DNA of 28,911 nucleotides from a virus, in IMG/VR virus record IMGVR_UViG_3300048555_000331, positions 1 through 28,911 of that record; one strand, 5' to 3'. Under the pieces are notes generated by a model, which was given only the letters and a program-made list of their open reading frames with translations, did not search any database and had not been told where the DNA came from. Below, piece after piece: positions 14,118-22,942 of this stretch; within the stretch, counting starts at the first letter, position 1, and each line of letters opens with the position of its first letter. The position numbers were made by a program, and so were the translations under genes.

Positions 14118-14751
14118 TGAAGTATCTGCTTTGCTCACGGAGCACGATGGTAACTACGCAAAGGTAGCCAAGGTTCTTGGCGAGACAGTCGATAAAATAC
14201 GCAGGCGTGTTTATAGAGACCCAAAGTTAAAATCTATTTGGGTGGCAGCAGGTGAGCAGGGGCATCAGCCAAACGAGGCTGAGCTGTTAACTCGAAGCAG
14301 TCCTATTGAAGCTACAGACGGAGAAATGCTTTCTGCCTTACAAAAGAACGGTAAGGAAGCATTCATGAATGATATTGCGGAAATGCTCAATGACCCAAAA
14401 AATATTGGCAAACTCGATATATTTCGGGACTTTGATGATTCTGTTGGTCAGTTGATGGGTGAAGCTTTGAAGCTGACGCAAAAAATAGCTATTAGGCAAA
14501 ATATGTCTTTATTTGAAGTTGCAGAAAAACTTCGGGATGACATTCAGGGAGGTAGTTTAGATGCAGAGGAGGAGATTTTACGCACAAGATTATTCATGCA
14601 GGCTACTGAGCAGCAGGGTAAGTTCTTTGACAGAATACTGCATGGCTTGGATTTGATGCTGAAAATGACTGAGCGTGAAAAGGGGGAGAAAAAGAAAAAA
14701 GCAGGCTTTCGCCCATTAAAAGAAAAAGATGCCGAAGATACGAAAGATTGA
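14089..14751 (+). CDS. terS: Putative terminase small subunit
   Basis: 220 residues. The N-terminal region (about 6-45: TTDEVSALLTEHDGNYAKVAKVLGETVDKI) fits a helix-turn-helix that would recognise the packaging site. A long helical middle (80-200) suits oligomerization, and the C-terminus is basic and would contact the large subunit. It lies directly upstream of the large-subunit gene with a 23-base overlap, which is the strongest argument. No ATPase motif is present, as expected. Confidence 0.7.
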   Translation: MPRRRKYTTDEVSALLTEHDGNYAKVAKVLGETVDKIRRRVYRDPKLKSIWVAAGEQGHQPNEAELLTRSSPIEATDGEMLSALQKNGKEAFMNDIAEMLNDPKNIGKLDIFRDFDDSVGQLMGEALKLTQKIAIRQNMSLFEVAEKLRDDIQGGSLDAEEEILRTRLFMQATEQQGKFFDRILHGLDLMLKMTEREKGEKKKKAGFRPLKEKDAEDTKD

Positions 14752-16264
14752 TGCAGATTCTATTCTCGAAAAGCTGGACGATACAAAACAGCAAAATGAG
14801 AAGGAATTAGAAACATGGCATCCTAGCTTATCAGGCAGTCAGCTAGAAATTTTTGACTCTACTGCAAAATACATACTTGCTTACGGGGAGAGAGCGTCTG
14901 GAAAAACATTTGTGCTTGGTGGGCATAAGTTAGTTCGTCATGCGTATGAGAATTTTAATGCTCTATGTTTAATTGTAGTAGGTGTTAAAGCTCAAGCTAC
15001 ACAAGGGGGAGTTTGGCATAAGTTGCAGACCGAAATACTTCCTGAGTGGGAAGATGGCATCGGAATTAAGTACACAGACGAAAAGCTTGATCTACAAAAA
15101 CAACCTTACTTGGATATAGAGAATAGATTTGGTGGTTGGTCTCGTGTTTCTCTTTTGTCAGCTCCATATGGAAATATTTTAGTAGATCGAATAAAAGGCT
15201 ATGAGCCTAGTTATGTCTTCGTAGACGAATTGACAAATCTTGACACATCAAGTTACTTCGATGCCCTTGTTCAACAATTAGGCAGAAGGCAAGGGATTGA
15301 TGGAATTCAGCAGTACGCTGCTGCCTGTAATCCCGCAGGCCCAAGTCACTGGGTGTACAAGAGATTTTTTCAAATGCCACTAAAAAATGGTGATTGGAAT
15401 CCTGATTATCATGTGGTTCATGTGAAAATACAGGAAAACGAAAAGAATCTTCCTAAAGGATATTATGATCGTGTAATGGAAGGTGTAGCTGGCGATCCCA
15501 TCGAAGCTAAGCGGATGTTAGAAGGAGAATGGATTGACCGCCCTGCAGGAGACGCAATATTCGCACCGTACTACAATAAAAGTTTACATGAGATACCCAT
15601 AGATACGCGGATTGTTCCAACAAACGAATTCCCAGTAGTGATTGGATACGATTTAGGTTCGGTAAATAATGCCTGTATTTTCATGCAATGTTTAGTAGGA
15701 GCTGAGAAAAGTGTGTGGACTGTTTTCGATGAGCTAGTTTTTATCGATAAAAAAATACCGTATACAAGTATTATTCCCATGCTATATCAAAAAATGAAAA
15801 AGTGGGAAGATAAAGTTGGTGGATTAAAATGGTATCACATTTCAGATAATTCAGCATTTAACCAATATAGAGCCAAAACTGGTTCTTACGATGTACGAGA
15901 TTTTGAGGAGATATCGAAAGCGAAGTGTGAAATGTTTGATTTGGAGCCGATCCGACTAAAAGCAGCTCCAAAGTTTTCTGGAAGTGTGCAGAGTAGGGTA
16001 AGGTTATTGATGGCAAAGCTTATGCAGGAGGAAATTGTATTTAGTGCAAGAAATGCGACAGATTCACTTAAAGCAGTTAGAAATCTAGTTTCTCAGAAAG
16101 GAAAAGATGGAAAATACGATCCCTCATTAGAGCTTAAACCTCAGCGATCTGTTTATCTTCATGCCTTTGATGCAATGACTTATGCTTTGATTTATTTTGA
16201 TTCCAGATTAGGTACGCCAACCCCAACAACACAAAAGGCTACTATTTTGGAAATTAATGCTTGA
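14729..16264 (+). CDS. terL: Terminase large subunit
   Basis: 511 residues. The ATPase domain has Walker A GERASGKT at 53-60 and Walker B YVFVDE at 162-167, with the catalytic Glu. A coupling-motif region lies near CNPAGPSHW (200-208). The C-terminal RNase H-like nuclease shows the three expected acidic sites: D308 in GYDLGS, D373 in ISDNSAF and D481 in HAFDAMTYAL. It would translocate DNA into proheads and cut it at the ends. The protein is full length and no residue is missing. Confidence 0.95.
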   Translation: MPKIRKIDADSILEKLDDTKQQNEKELETWHPSLSGSQLEIFDSTAKYILAYGERASGKTFVLGGHKLVRHAYENFNALCLIVVGVKAQATQGGVWHKLQTEILPEWEDGIGIKYTDEKLDLQKQPYLDIENRFGGWSRVSLLSAPYGNILVDRIKGYEPSYVFVDELTNLDTSSYFDALVQQLGRRQGIDGIQQYAAACNPAGPSHWVYKRFFQMPLKNGDWNPDYHVVHVKIQENEKNLPKGYYDRVMEGVAGDPIEAKRMLEGEWIDRPAGDAIFAPYYNKSLHEIPIDTRIVPTNEFPVVIGYDLGSVNNACIFMQCLVGAEKSVWTVFDELVFIDKKIPYTSIIPMLYQKMKKWEDKVGGLKWYHISDNSAFNQYRAKTGSYDVRDFEEISKAKCEMFDLEPIRLKAAPKFSGSVQSRVRLLMAKLMQEEIVFSARNATDSLKAVRNLVSQKGKDGKYDPSLELKPQRSVYLHAFDAMTYALIYFDSRLGTPTPTTQKATILEINA

Positions 16265-16273
16265 TTTTTGATT

Positions 16274-16293
16274 CCCAAAAAACTAGGTTACAA
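16274..16293 (+). promoter_or_regulatory. CCCA-N6-TAGG dyad, copy B
   Basis: CCCA at 16274-16277, six bases (AAAAAC), then TAGG at 16284-16287 and TTACAA. It has seven of eight dyad bases with the same spacing as the other copies. The ATG of the acidic gene follows eight bases after TAGG, so the AGG may also act as a weak ribosome-binding site. Confidence 0.5.
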
Positions 16294-16295
16294 TC

Positions 16296-16556
16296 ATGCA
16301 AGATTTACTACAGCTTGGTATGGATGAAGACTTAAGGGATGTATTGGATGGTCTTTCAGCAGGTTCTAAAGTGAAAATGATGATTGAGGTCACAGTTTCA
16401 GAAATAGATGAAGATCGTTTCGCGGGAACAGTAGATCGAATCCACGAAGATGTTGAAGTCATGGCGGAAGGGGAGGAGTACGAACCTGAAGAAGAAGTCG
16501 AAGAAGATTCAGAAGAAGAGCCCGAAGAAGAGTACGAAGAGGAAGACGAGGAGTAG
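16296..16556 (+). CDS. Acidic protein with poly-Glu tail, 86 aa
   Basis: Residues 1-55 form a small domain (KVKMMIEVTVSEIDEDRFAG) that looks beta-rich. Residues 56-86 are almost all Glu/Asp. I recognise no function. Small acidic proteins between terminase and portal occur in other phages. The dyad element eight bases upstream suggests its own regulation. The GAA/GAG-rich 3' end doubles as coding sequence for the next gene in the +1 frame, which makes both proteins extreme in charge. Confidence 0.7.
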   Translation: MQDLLQLGMDEDLRDVLDGLSAGSKVKMMIEVTVSEIDEDRFAGTVDRIHEDVEVMAEGEEYEPEEEVEEDSEEEPEEEYEEEDEE

Positions 16557-16884
16557 TGCGACTTCAGCAAGTACATTAATTGATCTTCATTACGGGAGAA
16601 TCAATCTTGTTAAGAGGTGGAACAGGGAAAGAATAGAGCGATTACTGGGTTTTTTAAGACTTTCTCAGGCGGAGTTGGCAAGCTTAGTTGCGGTTCCTCA
16701 CAATACCTTTGGGACGCAAGTTACTCGTGGCAAATTCTCCCCCCCTGTATGCCTTCTCCTTACAATTCTGGAGGGAAGGTTTTTAAGGGGAATAGCCCCA
16801 GATGTAATAACAAACGTTTTTGATTTTTATGGTCGATCTGAAAGTACTGGAAGAAAAAGGCACGACGCAAAAGAGGCTTCGTGA
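16450..16884 (+). CDS. XRE-like helix-turn-helix protein with basic overlap tail
   Basis: 144 residues from the only in-frame ATG. Residues 56-110 (NRERIERLLGFLRLSQAELA, then LVAVPHNTFGTQVTRGKF) resemble an XRE-type HTH. The first 36 residues are Lys/Arg/Ser-rich only because this frame reads the neighbour's Glu codons shifted by one. Translation might start at 16450, at a rare codon after 16560, or by a +1 shift near the acidic gene's stop (16554-16556). The HTH part is real in appearance and overlaps the portal gene by 56 bases. A role in late regulation is inferred. Confidence 0.55.
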   Translation: MLKSWRKGRSTNLKKKSKKIQKKSPKKSTKRKTRSSATSASTLIDLHYGRINLVKRWNRERIERLLGFLRLSQAELASLVAVPHNTFGTQVTRGKFSPPVCLLLTILEGRFLRGIAPDVITNVFDFYGRSESTGRKRHDAKEAS

Positions 16885-19111
16885 AGTCTTTACTGCAAAG
16901 TCTGGAGATGACTTAGTGATTAGAGAAAGACTGCAGGATTTAATACAATCAAGGATTCATGAGGGTATTTATCATTCTTGCAGCAATCATTCACTTTATC
17001 TTGCTGTTGATTTAGCTTGGGATTCACTGCCCATAAATAAATTTACTATACCGTTATTACAGTACGCACAGGGTAAAATCGATATTAAGTCCTGTGCTTC
17101 TAAAATGGAAAACATAGACCCACAACTTAAAGAGAAGTTTGTGGAGTATGATGACGAAGATAATGTTAAGGACATTTCGCTAACTCGTCTCTATGAAGTG
17201 AGTGTTAGTTTAATCCGCTCCTACATAACTCGTCGGGTTGCAGCACAGGTAAGTAGGTTCTCGAACTTATTTCCATATTTTAAATATAGTCCAAGAGGGA
17301 CTGATATGTCTTCTAAGATTCGCTCGGAGGTTTTAAGCCAACGAGTAGAAATAATGACTGAGCAATTTAATTACAGGCATATTTTCTCTCAGTCGATTCG
17401 TAGTATGTTTATGTACGGATTCACTGTTCTTTTCCCTAAGGAAGCATGGACTAGAGAAGTACATTGGCGAAAGGGTGAGGATGGCGAGATGGAGTCATTT
17501 GTAGAAAAAGAAGGTGTTTCTTTTGTGGAGCCACATCCTACACGAGTTATTTATGATAACTCTAAGCCTTTGTCTGGAATAAATTCAAATCTTGGGCCTT
17601 CATGGGTCGGATATTGGGATATTGTCAGATATTCATCCGTTAAGAACAATCCAGAGTTTTGGAATGTAAACGAAGTCACTTACACCAATTCTCTACAGGG
17701 AATAGTAAATGCATATCGTGATTTCTTTGACTTCTACTATGATCCAAAGATTTTAGCGTTCCCGTCTAAAAAGGATGATTGGCCTTTTCAAAATGAAAGA
17801 GTAGCTCATACAGGGATTTATGCAGGCGAAGATGAAGATAAGGGAATGTTTCTCTCTAACATCTTTTTAAAGCTTAATCCGAAAGCAGAAGGGCTTGGGG
17901 ATTATCCATTCGATTGCTGGCTTAAAGTGGTGGTGGCTTCTGACGAAACTGTTTTGTATGCAGAGTGGCTCCCTTCTTTACCTGCTATTTACGGTGGAAT
18001 TAACCAAAATGATGACCGTATGGCTAATTGCTCTATGGCACATGATTTAATGCCATATCAGGATCAAATGAATAATATTATTTATGCGATGCTTCATCAC
18101 ATGAAGATCAGTATGTTTAAGATTATTTCTGTAGATCAAGATGCATTAGATGATGATGTAAAGGAGTATTTAATGGACGCCTTGGCAGAAGATACTTTTT
18201 ACGAAAAGCCTAAAGCTTTATTTTACTCAGGTGCAAAAATAGCAGACTTAGGAATAGATGCTAAAAATATCCTGACTGTAGTAGATGTTAGCAAGGAATT
18301 ATCGCAGGGAATAAATCAATCTCTACAAAGTTTATTTCAGTTACTTAATTTGGTTGAGCGGCTCATGATTCTTTCTCCGCAGGAATTAGGTCAAGCAGCC
18401 CAGAGAGAGATTTCAGCTACTGAGGTTACAGAAATAGCTAACTCTACGAATACAATTTACTCATTTATTTCTGAGGGTATTGATGAGATGAGGGCAGCGG
18501 TTAAAAAAGTACTTTATGAGCATCTAATTTCTTGCTCCACAACTGAGTTTAATGTGCCTGTGAAGCAAAGATTTACTGCTAAATCCATTCGTGGGGCAGG
18601 CTTAGATATAGACGATACTGGAGATCAGGATGAGATGCCTTCAGGCAGAAACATTATTGGTAACCCAGAAAACCTTGTGCATGAGTTTATATTCTCAAGC
18701 AGAGATGGAGCTGAGAGGCAGAGAGATACACAGGCTGCTCAGACGCTGGGGCAATTATTTCAGCAAGTAATGTCTATTCCTGATATGGCAGGAGCTTTAG
18801 GCAAAGAGAGAATATTCAATATTCTTAATGAGCTATTTAGATTATCAGGAGTGGGTCACGATCTTGGCTTAGAGGTAGACGAGGCAGACACACAGACAGA
18901 AATGGAAATGGGCCAGCAGGCATTTATTGATGACATGAGGAAGAAATTTCCGCAGATCGAAAAAGTGCTACAGCAGCTTATGATGCAATCACAAGCACAA
19001 ATGCAACAACCCCCGCAAGGCGGAGGTGCTCGCCCACCAATGGCCCCTACACCTCGTATGCCTCAGCCACCCCCTTCAATGCAAACTCCGCCCCCAGCAC
19101 CCCCAGCATAG
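16829..19111 (+). CDS. Portal protein
   Basis: About 760 residues from the ATG at 16829. A TTG nine bases earlier is the other option. Length, position right after terminase and before scaffold, a long helical C-terminal part (about 480-570) and the Pro/Met/Gln-rich end (from about 725) fit portals of short-tailed phages. The segment MPYQDQMNNIIYAMLHHM (412-429) looks like a wing/stem helix. Twelve copies would form the ring through which DNA enters. No canonical motif exists for the family, so this is by position and composition. Confidence 0.8.
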   Translation: MVDLKVLEEKGTTQKRLREVFTAKSGDDLVIRERLQDLIQSRIHEGIYHSCSNHSLYLAVDLAWDSLPINKFTIPLLQYAQGKIDIKSCASKMENIDPQLKEKFVEYDDEDNVKDISLTRLYEVSVSLIRSYITRRVAAQVSRFSNLFPYFKYSPRGTDMSSKIRSEVLSQRVEIMTEQFNYRHIFSQSIRSMFMYGFTVLFPKEAWTREVHWRKGEDGEMESFVEKEGVSFVEPHPTRVIYDNSKPLSGINSNLGPSWVGYWDIVRYSSVKNNPEFWNVNEVTYTNSLQGIVNAYRDFFDFYYDPKILAFPSKKDDWPFQNERVAHTGIYAGEDEDKGMFLSNIFLKLNPKAEGLGDYPFDCWLKVVVASDETVLYAEWLPSLPAIYGGINQNDDRMANCSMAHDLMPYQDQMNNIIYAMLHHMKISMFKIISVDQDALDDDVKEYLMDALAEDTFYEKPKALFYSGAKIADLGIDAKNILTVVDVSKELSQGINQSLQSLFQLLNLVERLMILSPQELGQAAQREISATEVTEIANSTNTIYSFISEGIDEMRAAVKKVLYEHLISCSTTEFNVPVKQRFTAKSIRGAGLDIDDTGDQDEMPSGRNIIGNPENLVHEFIFSSRDGAERQRDTQAAQTLGQLFQQVMSIPDMAGALGKERIFNILNELFRLSGVGHDLGLEVDEADTQTEMEMGQQAFIDDMRKKFPQIEKVLQQLMMQSQAQMQQPPQGGGARPPMAPTPRMPQPPPSMQTPPPAPPA

Positions 19112-19114
19112 ATT

Positions 19115-20425
19115 ATGGAAGAAGAAAAAACTGAAAACACTGAAGTTACTAACGAGCAGGAGCAACAACCTCAAGAGGGAGAATCCAATAAAATATTTGA
19201 TGCTCTTTACAGTGCTGTAGAGGGAGAGCCTGAGGAGGAGGAGGAGGAGCGTCAGGAGTATAAGCCACCTGCCTCAATCCAGAGTGCTTTACACGAAATC
19301 GAGCAAGAGTCAGAGGAGCCTGTTGCAACTGAAGAGACTGAGGAAACAGAGCAAGCAGAAGCCCCAAAAGAAAAACCCAAACCTAAGCAGAAAGTAAAGC
19401 GAAAGGTAGTCGATCCAAAGTTTGATGTTGCACCTCGGCCCACAGTACGGCCTCGTCCTACTCAGGTTAAATCAGAAGACCCATTTGTCTCAGATTTGCT
19501 TCCAGAGGAAAAAGAGAGATATGAACTAGCTAAATGGGCATCTCAGAATATGCCTGATCAAAAAGGCTTGGATAAGCAGTATTTAGACTACTTTAAAAAG
19601 CAAAAAGCGTTCATTGATAAAAATCAGGATTACGGTGATGATTTTGCGCAATCATCAGAGTGGAAGCAATTTCAGGAAAAGAATCGCCCCAAGGTCAATG
19701 TGCGTGAAATAGAACGAAAAAAGATCGTCAACGAAGCCACTGAAGAAGCAAAGAAGGCATATCAACCTAAGATTGCGGAGCAAGAGCGTGAACTTTTTAA
19801 GATTCGTCAAGAGCCTGTAGTTCAGCAAAAAATACAAGAGGCAAAAAAAGTCTTTAACCAAGTCGTACCTGAAGAAGTAAAAAATAACTTTGATGAGTAC
19901 GCCAAAAATAACCCTATGGAGTCTGGTATAATAGGGGGGACAGTTAAAAATGCTTTCACGATGGTGGAGGAGTTTTTGAATGTTATGAATGGCTTAAAGC
20001 AGGTTGATAATAATGATCCTGTGCAAAAAGCCGTAAATGATTTCATTAAAGCTGAGCAAGATAGGTTTATAAATAGTGGTAAGACTAGACGGAACGGAAA
20101 GACATTTGTAAGAATGGAGCGTTTTCGTAATGTCCCTGCTGCACAAAAAGAAAAATACTACACTTTTACAGAAGAGGATGTTGTCAATTTGCTTAGTCTT
20201 AGAGCGAAGGAACAGATTGATAAAAAGATCAAGCAATCGCACGATAATCTGCGTAAAGCGGGATATGTGCGGCAAGGAGAGCAACCTGTACAGGAGCCTG
20301 TACAACCTATTCCATCTGCGCCACCTTCTGTTCCTACACCTGCACCACGAGCTGGAACTAGCGTCCCTGCGGGTCAATCACAGTCTGATCAAAAAAATAC
20401 AATACTTTCACTGCTTGACCTTTGA
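19115..20425 (+). CDS. Capsid scaffolding protein
   Basis: 436 residues. The N-terminal 130 residues are Glu/Pro-rich and disordered. A long charged helical region (about 140-370) with coiled-coil character follows, then a Pro/Gln-rich tail. This composition and the place between portal and capsid genes are typical of scaffold proteins that direct prohead assembly and then leave. No protease motif is visible here or nearby, so removal by exit rather than cleavage is inferred. It starts three bases after the portal stop. Confidence 0.72.
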   Translation: MEEEKTENTEVTNEQEQQPQEGESNKIFDALYSAVEGEPEEEEEERQEYKPPASIQSALHEIEQESEEPVATEETEETEQAEAPKEKPKPKQKVKRKVVDPKFDVAPRPTVRPRPTQVKSEDPFVSDLLPEEKERYELAKWASQNMPDQKGLDKQYLDYFKKQKAFIDKNQDYGDDFAQSSEWKQFQEKNRPKVNVREIERKKIVNEATEEAKKAYQPKIAEQERELFKIRQEPVVQQKIQEAKKVFNQVVPEEVKNNFDEYAKNNPMESGIIGGTVKNAFTMVEEFLNVMNGLKQVDNNDPVQKAVNDFIKAEQDRFINSGKTRRNGKTFVRMERFRNVPAAQKEKYYTFTEEDVVNLLSLRAKEQIDKKIKQSHDNLRKAGYVRQGEQPVQEPVQPIPSAPPSVPTPAPRAGTSVPAGQSQSDQKNTILSLLDL

Positions 20426-20449
20426 TAGTCAAAAGTAGCTTTTGGCTAT
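20425..20449 (+). terminator. Hairpin before the capsid gene
   Basis: An 11-base-pair stem with a three-base loop (TAG) spans 20425-20449 and begins on the last base of the scaffold stop. Its core is AGTCAAAAG paired with CTTTTGGCT, with one G-T pair. There is no T-run, so it may be an mRNA-stabilising or processing hairpin between scaffold and capsid rather than a terminator. Confidence 0.45.
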
Positions 20450-20495
20450 ACATTAAGAAGGCATAAATTCCGATACTTGCCCTATATTAATTTTT

Positions 20496-20523
20496 TTTGA
20501 GGTTGTTTTGAATATTTGAGGTT
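20496..20523 (+). repeat. Direct repeat TTTGAGGTT upstream of the capsid gene
   Basis: The nine-base word TTTGAGGTT occurs at 20496-20504 and 20515-20523, 19 bases apart, in the 154-base leader of the capsid gene. It may bind a regulator or be chance in AT-rich DNA. Together with the downstream dyad it suggests a controlled promoter here. Confidence 0.3.
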
Positions 20524-20541
20524 TAAAACGGTATTATGGTT

Positions 20542-20563
20542 GTAACCTAATAAACTAGGAAAC
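20542..20563 (+). promoter_or_regulatory. CCTA-N6-TAGG dyad, copy C
   Basis: GTAACCTA at 20542-20549, ATAAAC, then TAGG at 20556-20559 and AAAC. This is the most complete copy, with the extended left arm TTGTAACCTAA also seen in copy D and the TAAACTAGG right arm seen in copy A. It lies 20 bases before the capsid ATG. The leader after it has no Shine-Dalgarno. Confidence 0.6.
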
Positions 20564-20579
20564 CTTAATTCAAATAATC

Positions 20580-22475
20580 ATGGCAAACGAAATATCAAAT
20601 TCAGGACAATTTAATACAACTGGGTATCAGAACACCGCAATGGCTCAGCCAACTGCATCTTCTGCCAGTTCATTAGTAACGGGATCAGGCGGTAGCGGAT
20701 ACGAAGCATTACCTCGCTTGGTAAAAGTAGACAGTTCAAATGGCTGTACTCTTACAAAAGCTCACATCAAGGGAATGACCCCTGCTGAGTTTGAAGCGCT
20801 TGGAAATAAAGAAACTGATTTAGCAAGAGTTATTGCATCTGCTGCAGAAGCAAAAGCTTTAGGGGTTGAAGAGCGTGGACTTACCACACTCCTTACAAGC
20901 TCGGTGCAAAACATTAAGCCATTGATTAATAAGCAAAACATTGCCGAACAATCAATTATCCTGCCTTACATTCAGCGTAGACAGCGTTCTGTTATCAACG
21001 CTAATTACTTTGCGATTGAAGCAGGGGTTGCAGCAGATTCGACTAATCTGAATACTTATCCATATGATCCTTCCTATTTGCCACCTGTAAATTCTGCTAC
21101 ATCGGGCGATTGGATGATTACAATTAACCTTGGTGGTTCTGATTGGGCATCCCCAGTCGAGAATATCGAGCGTTACTTCCTCCCCGGTGGTTATGTAATT
21201 ATCAATCACTGGAATGCTACTGGAACAGCTACTCGTGAAGTACAGTACATTATTTGTGGAGCAGGAAATGCCGACGCAGGTTCAGTATCTAAGGCTAAAG
21301 TTGTTCTTCGTCCTGTAGGATCAATCGTTCCTGCTGACGGAAACTTCAACAGCTTACCAAGTGCTGAAAAAGAAAAGTATCAAGTAACAACTGGTATTCT
21401 TCAAACCATTGCCAATAACATCAATGACTATGAGCACTGGTGCAGAAATCAGCCAACTGACCTTAGCGTTCGTTTGCTTGTTAACTGGTTGCAAACAACT
21501 CGTGAGTCTCGTGAGGTTAATGATAACTACAAGAAAACCCTTGAGTCGATCATGTCTGGTAAAGTTAATCCTTACCTCTCCTCAATGGTTTATCAGCCAC
21601 TTGCAGAGCAGAATAAGCTCGCAGCAAAAGTGTCTCAAGACCAATGGAATCGTGCGGTATGGTACAACCAGCCTCTTAGCGCTGCTCAGAAGCCTGAGAC
21701 TTATATGCAACTTCCTGCAGTTACTGACCCAGAGGACACCAACTGCACATTGGAGTACAAATGTAACGCTCTTGGTATTAAAGCTCTTCTTCGTGAGGGT
21801 AATCGTGTTAAGGATAATTCTGGAGGAGCATTGAATCTTGATGACTTGTTCTCCGACTTGTATTTCCTTAAGAGAAACCGTGAGCAAGATGGCGACACAA
21901 TTTCTGTTATTGATGTCATGACTGACCGTTTAACTTCCGTAAAGATTTTTGAAGCTTTCAATAGCTACTACAAACTTCGCTACGGTTGGGAAACTCAGCG
22001 TAACGCTAACATTAACCAAACCATCGAGCACAACGGAATCGTTCTCTTCAACTACAATGTCTATGACATTCCTGATGTAGGCGTTCAGTTGGCAGTATTC
22101 CATGACCCAATGTTTGACGATTTGTTGAATGTTGGTAGCGGAAATAAATACCTTCTTGATGGAAGTCGTTCTGGAGATGCAGTGTTCGATGGCAATGATG
22201 CCACTTACTATGCTAACTCACAGCGTATGCTCTGGCTCGTTGACTGGTCTGATGTGAAGATCGGTGTTGCTGGAACAAACAGCGTGACAAGAACGCAACC
22301 ACATCCAGAGGTTGACAGACTTTACTCATGCAGAATGGATTCTGTAAAGAGAACTTTCAATCTTCGTTCCACCAAGTGGACAACGATGATGGATCGTCCT
22401 CACAGGCATCTAATTATTGAGAATATCAGTGATGCAGTTGAGTTCACCTTAGGGGGAACTAAGCACACATTCTGA
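20580..22475 (+). CDS. Major capsid protein
   Basis: 631 residues. The assignment rests on its place after the scaffold gene, a strong terminator right behind it, its own leader with the dyad element, and a composition rich in Asn, Ala and Thr without charged extremes. No family motif is recognised. It is long for a capsid protein (many are 300-450), so an inserted or fused domain is possible. Residues 170-260 look beta-rich and could be the insertion. It would form the head shell. The start is the only ATG after the leader. Confidence 0.72.
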   Translation: MANEISNSGQFNTTGYQNTAMAQPTASSASSLVTGSGGSGYEALPRLVKVDSSNGCTLTKAHIKGMTPAEFEALGNKETDLARVIASAAEAKALGVEERGLTTLLTSSVQNIKPLINKQNIAEQSIILPYIQRRQRSVINANYFAIEAGVAADSTNLNTYPYDPSYLPPVNSATSGDWMITINLGGSDWASPVENIERYFLPGGYVIINHWNATGTATREVQYIICGAGNADAGSVSKAKVVLRPVGSIVPADGNFNSLPSAEKEKYQVTTGILQTIANNINDYEHWCRNQPTDLSVRLLVNWLQTTRESREVNDNYKKTLESIMSGKVNPYLSSMVYQPLAEQNKLAAKVSQDQWNRAVWYNQPLSAAQKPETYMQLPAVTDPEDTNCTLEYKCNALGIKALLREGNRVKDNSGGALNLDDLFSDLYFLKRNREQDGDTISVIDVMTDRLTSVKIFEAFNSYYKLRYGWETQRNANINQTIEHNGIVLFNYNVYDIPDVGVQLAVFHDPMFDDLLNVGSGNKYLLDGSRSGDAVFDGNDATYYANSQRMLWLVDWSDVKIGVAGTNSVTRTQPHPEVDRLYSCRMDSVKRTFNLRSTKWTTMMDRPHRHLIIENISDAVEFTLGGTKHTF

Positions 22476-22511
22476 TTTAAGTAACAAGCCTTCCACATCC
22501 ACTCATATGCT

Positions 22512-22551
22512 AACGGGAGGCACTGCGTATGCGGAGCCTCCCGTTTCTTTT
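22512..22551 (+). terminator. Strong Rho-independent terminator after the capsid gene
   Basis: ACGGGAGGC at 22513-22521 pairs perfectly with GCCTCCCGT at 22536-22544 over nine or ten base pairs around a 14-base loop. TTCTTTT follows. It is the clearest terminator in the window and would set a high capsid mRNA level while reducing read-through to the next gene. The next gene's apparent longer frame begins inside this hairpin and is not coding there. Confidence 0.88.
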
Positions 22552-22555
22552 AATC

Positions 22556-22942
22556 ATGAAATTATTATTTGATAACATAAATGTTCCCTACAATGGTTTT
22601 GACTCTTATCAGCCTGTTTTAGTTGGCTCATCTTGGGTTGGTATTGCAAGTGTAGAGGATAAATTTGCTAAAACTCTTCTTAAGGAAAATGGAGTAACAG
22701 AACTAAGCGAAGAGGATTTTGACTGGTACAAAAAAAAAGTACTGGAGGAGGCGGTGACATTTCGCAAGTTCAGTACTCTAAAACAACAAGCGGATCGAAG
22801 TCCTCTTGCGGATTATGTGGAGGAGGAAAAAAGCGGTTCTTCAAAGTCTCCTTCGCCTAAAGGTAAGGCCAAGGCAAAGGCAAATCCAAAAGACATGATT
22901 AGAACTGAAGCTGTTGATGCAGAAACAGTGGAGGAAAAATGA
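22556..22942 (+). CDS. Hypothetical late protein, 128 aa
   Basis: The ATG at 22556, five bases past the terminator tract, is preferred over 22529, which lies in the hairpin. Residues 1-75 start with a strand (KLLFDNINVPYN) and continue into helices with LSEEDFDWYKKKV. The C-terminal 50 residues are Lys/Ser/Ala-rich, with a KGKAKAKA stretch, and disordered. The N-terminal strand and VLVGSSWVGIAS pattern could be a small virion or head-completion component. No family is recognised. Confidence 0.6.
   Translation: MKLLFDNINVPYNGFDSYQPVLVGSSWVGIASVEDKFAKTLLKENGVTELSEEDFDWYKKKVLEEAVTFRKFSTLKQQADRSPLADYVEEEKSGSSKSPSPKGKAKAKANPKDMIRTEAVDAETVEEK

Noticed and set aside
16283-16576. Serine-rich minus-strand frame opposite the acidic gene
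   Set aside because: The poly-Ser is only the complement of GAA/GAG repeats on the other strand.
16820-16828. TTG start for the portal gene
   Set aside because: An in-frame ATG nine bases later is more likely. The effect on the product is three residues.
160-20563. The dyad as a promoter for a single-subunit phage RNA polymerase
   Set aside because: The AAACTAGG word loosely recalls T7-type promoters, but no such polymerase gene is visible here, and two copies leave almost no leader. Kept only as an idea to test if the missing part encodes one.
22529-22555. N-terminal extension of the 128-residue gene
   Set aside because: It begins inside the terminator hairpin. The ATG at 22556 follows the T tract and is more likely.
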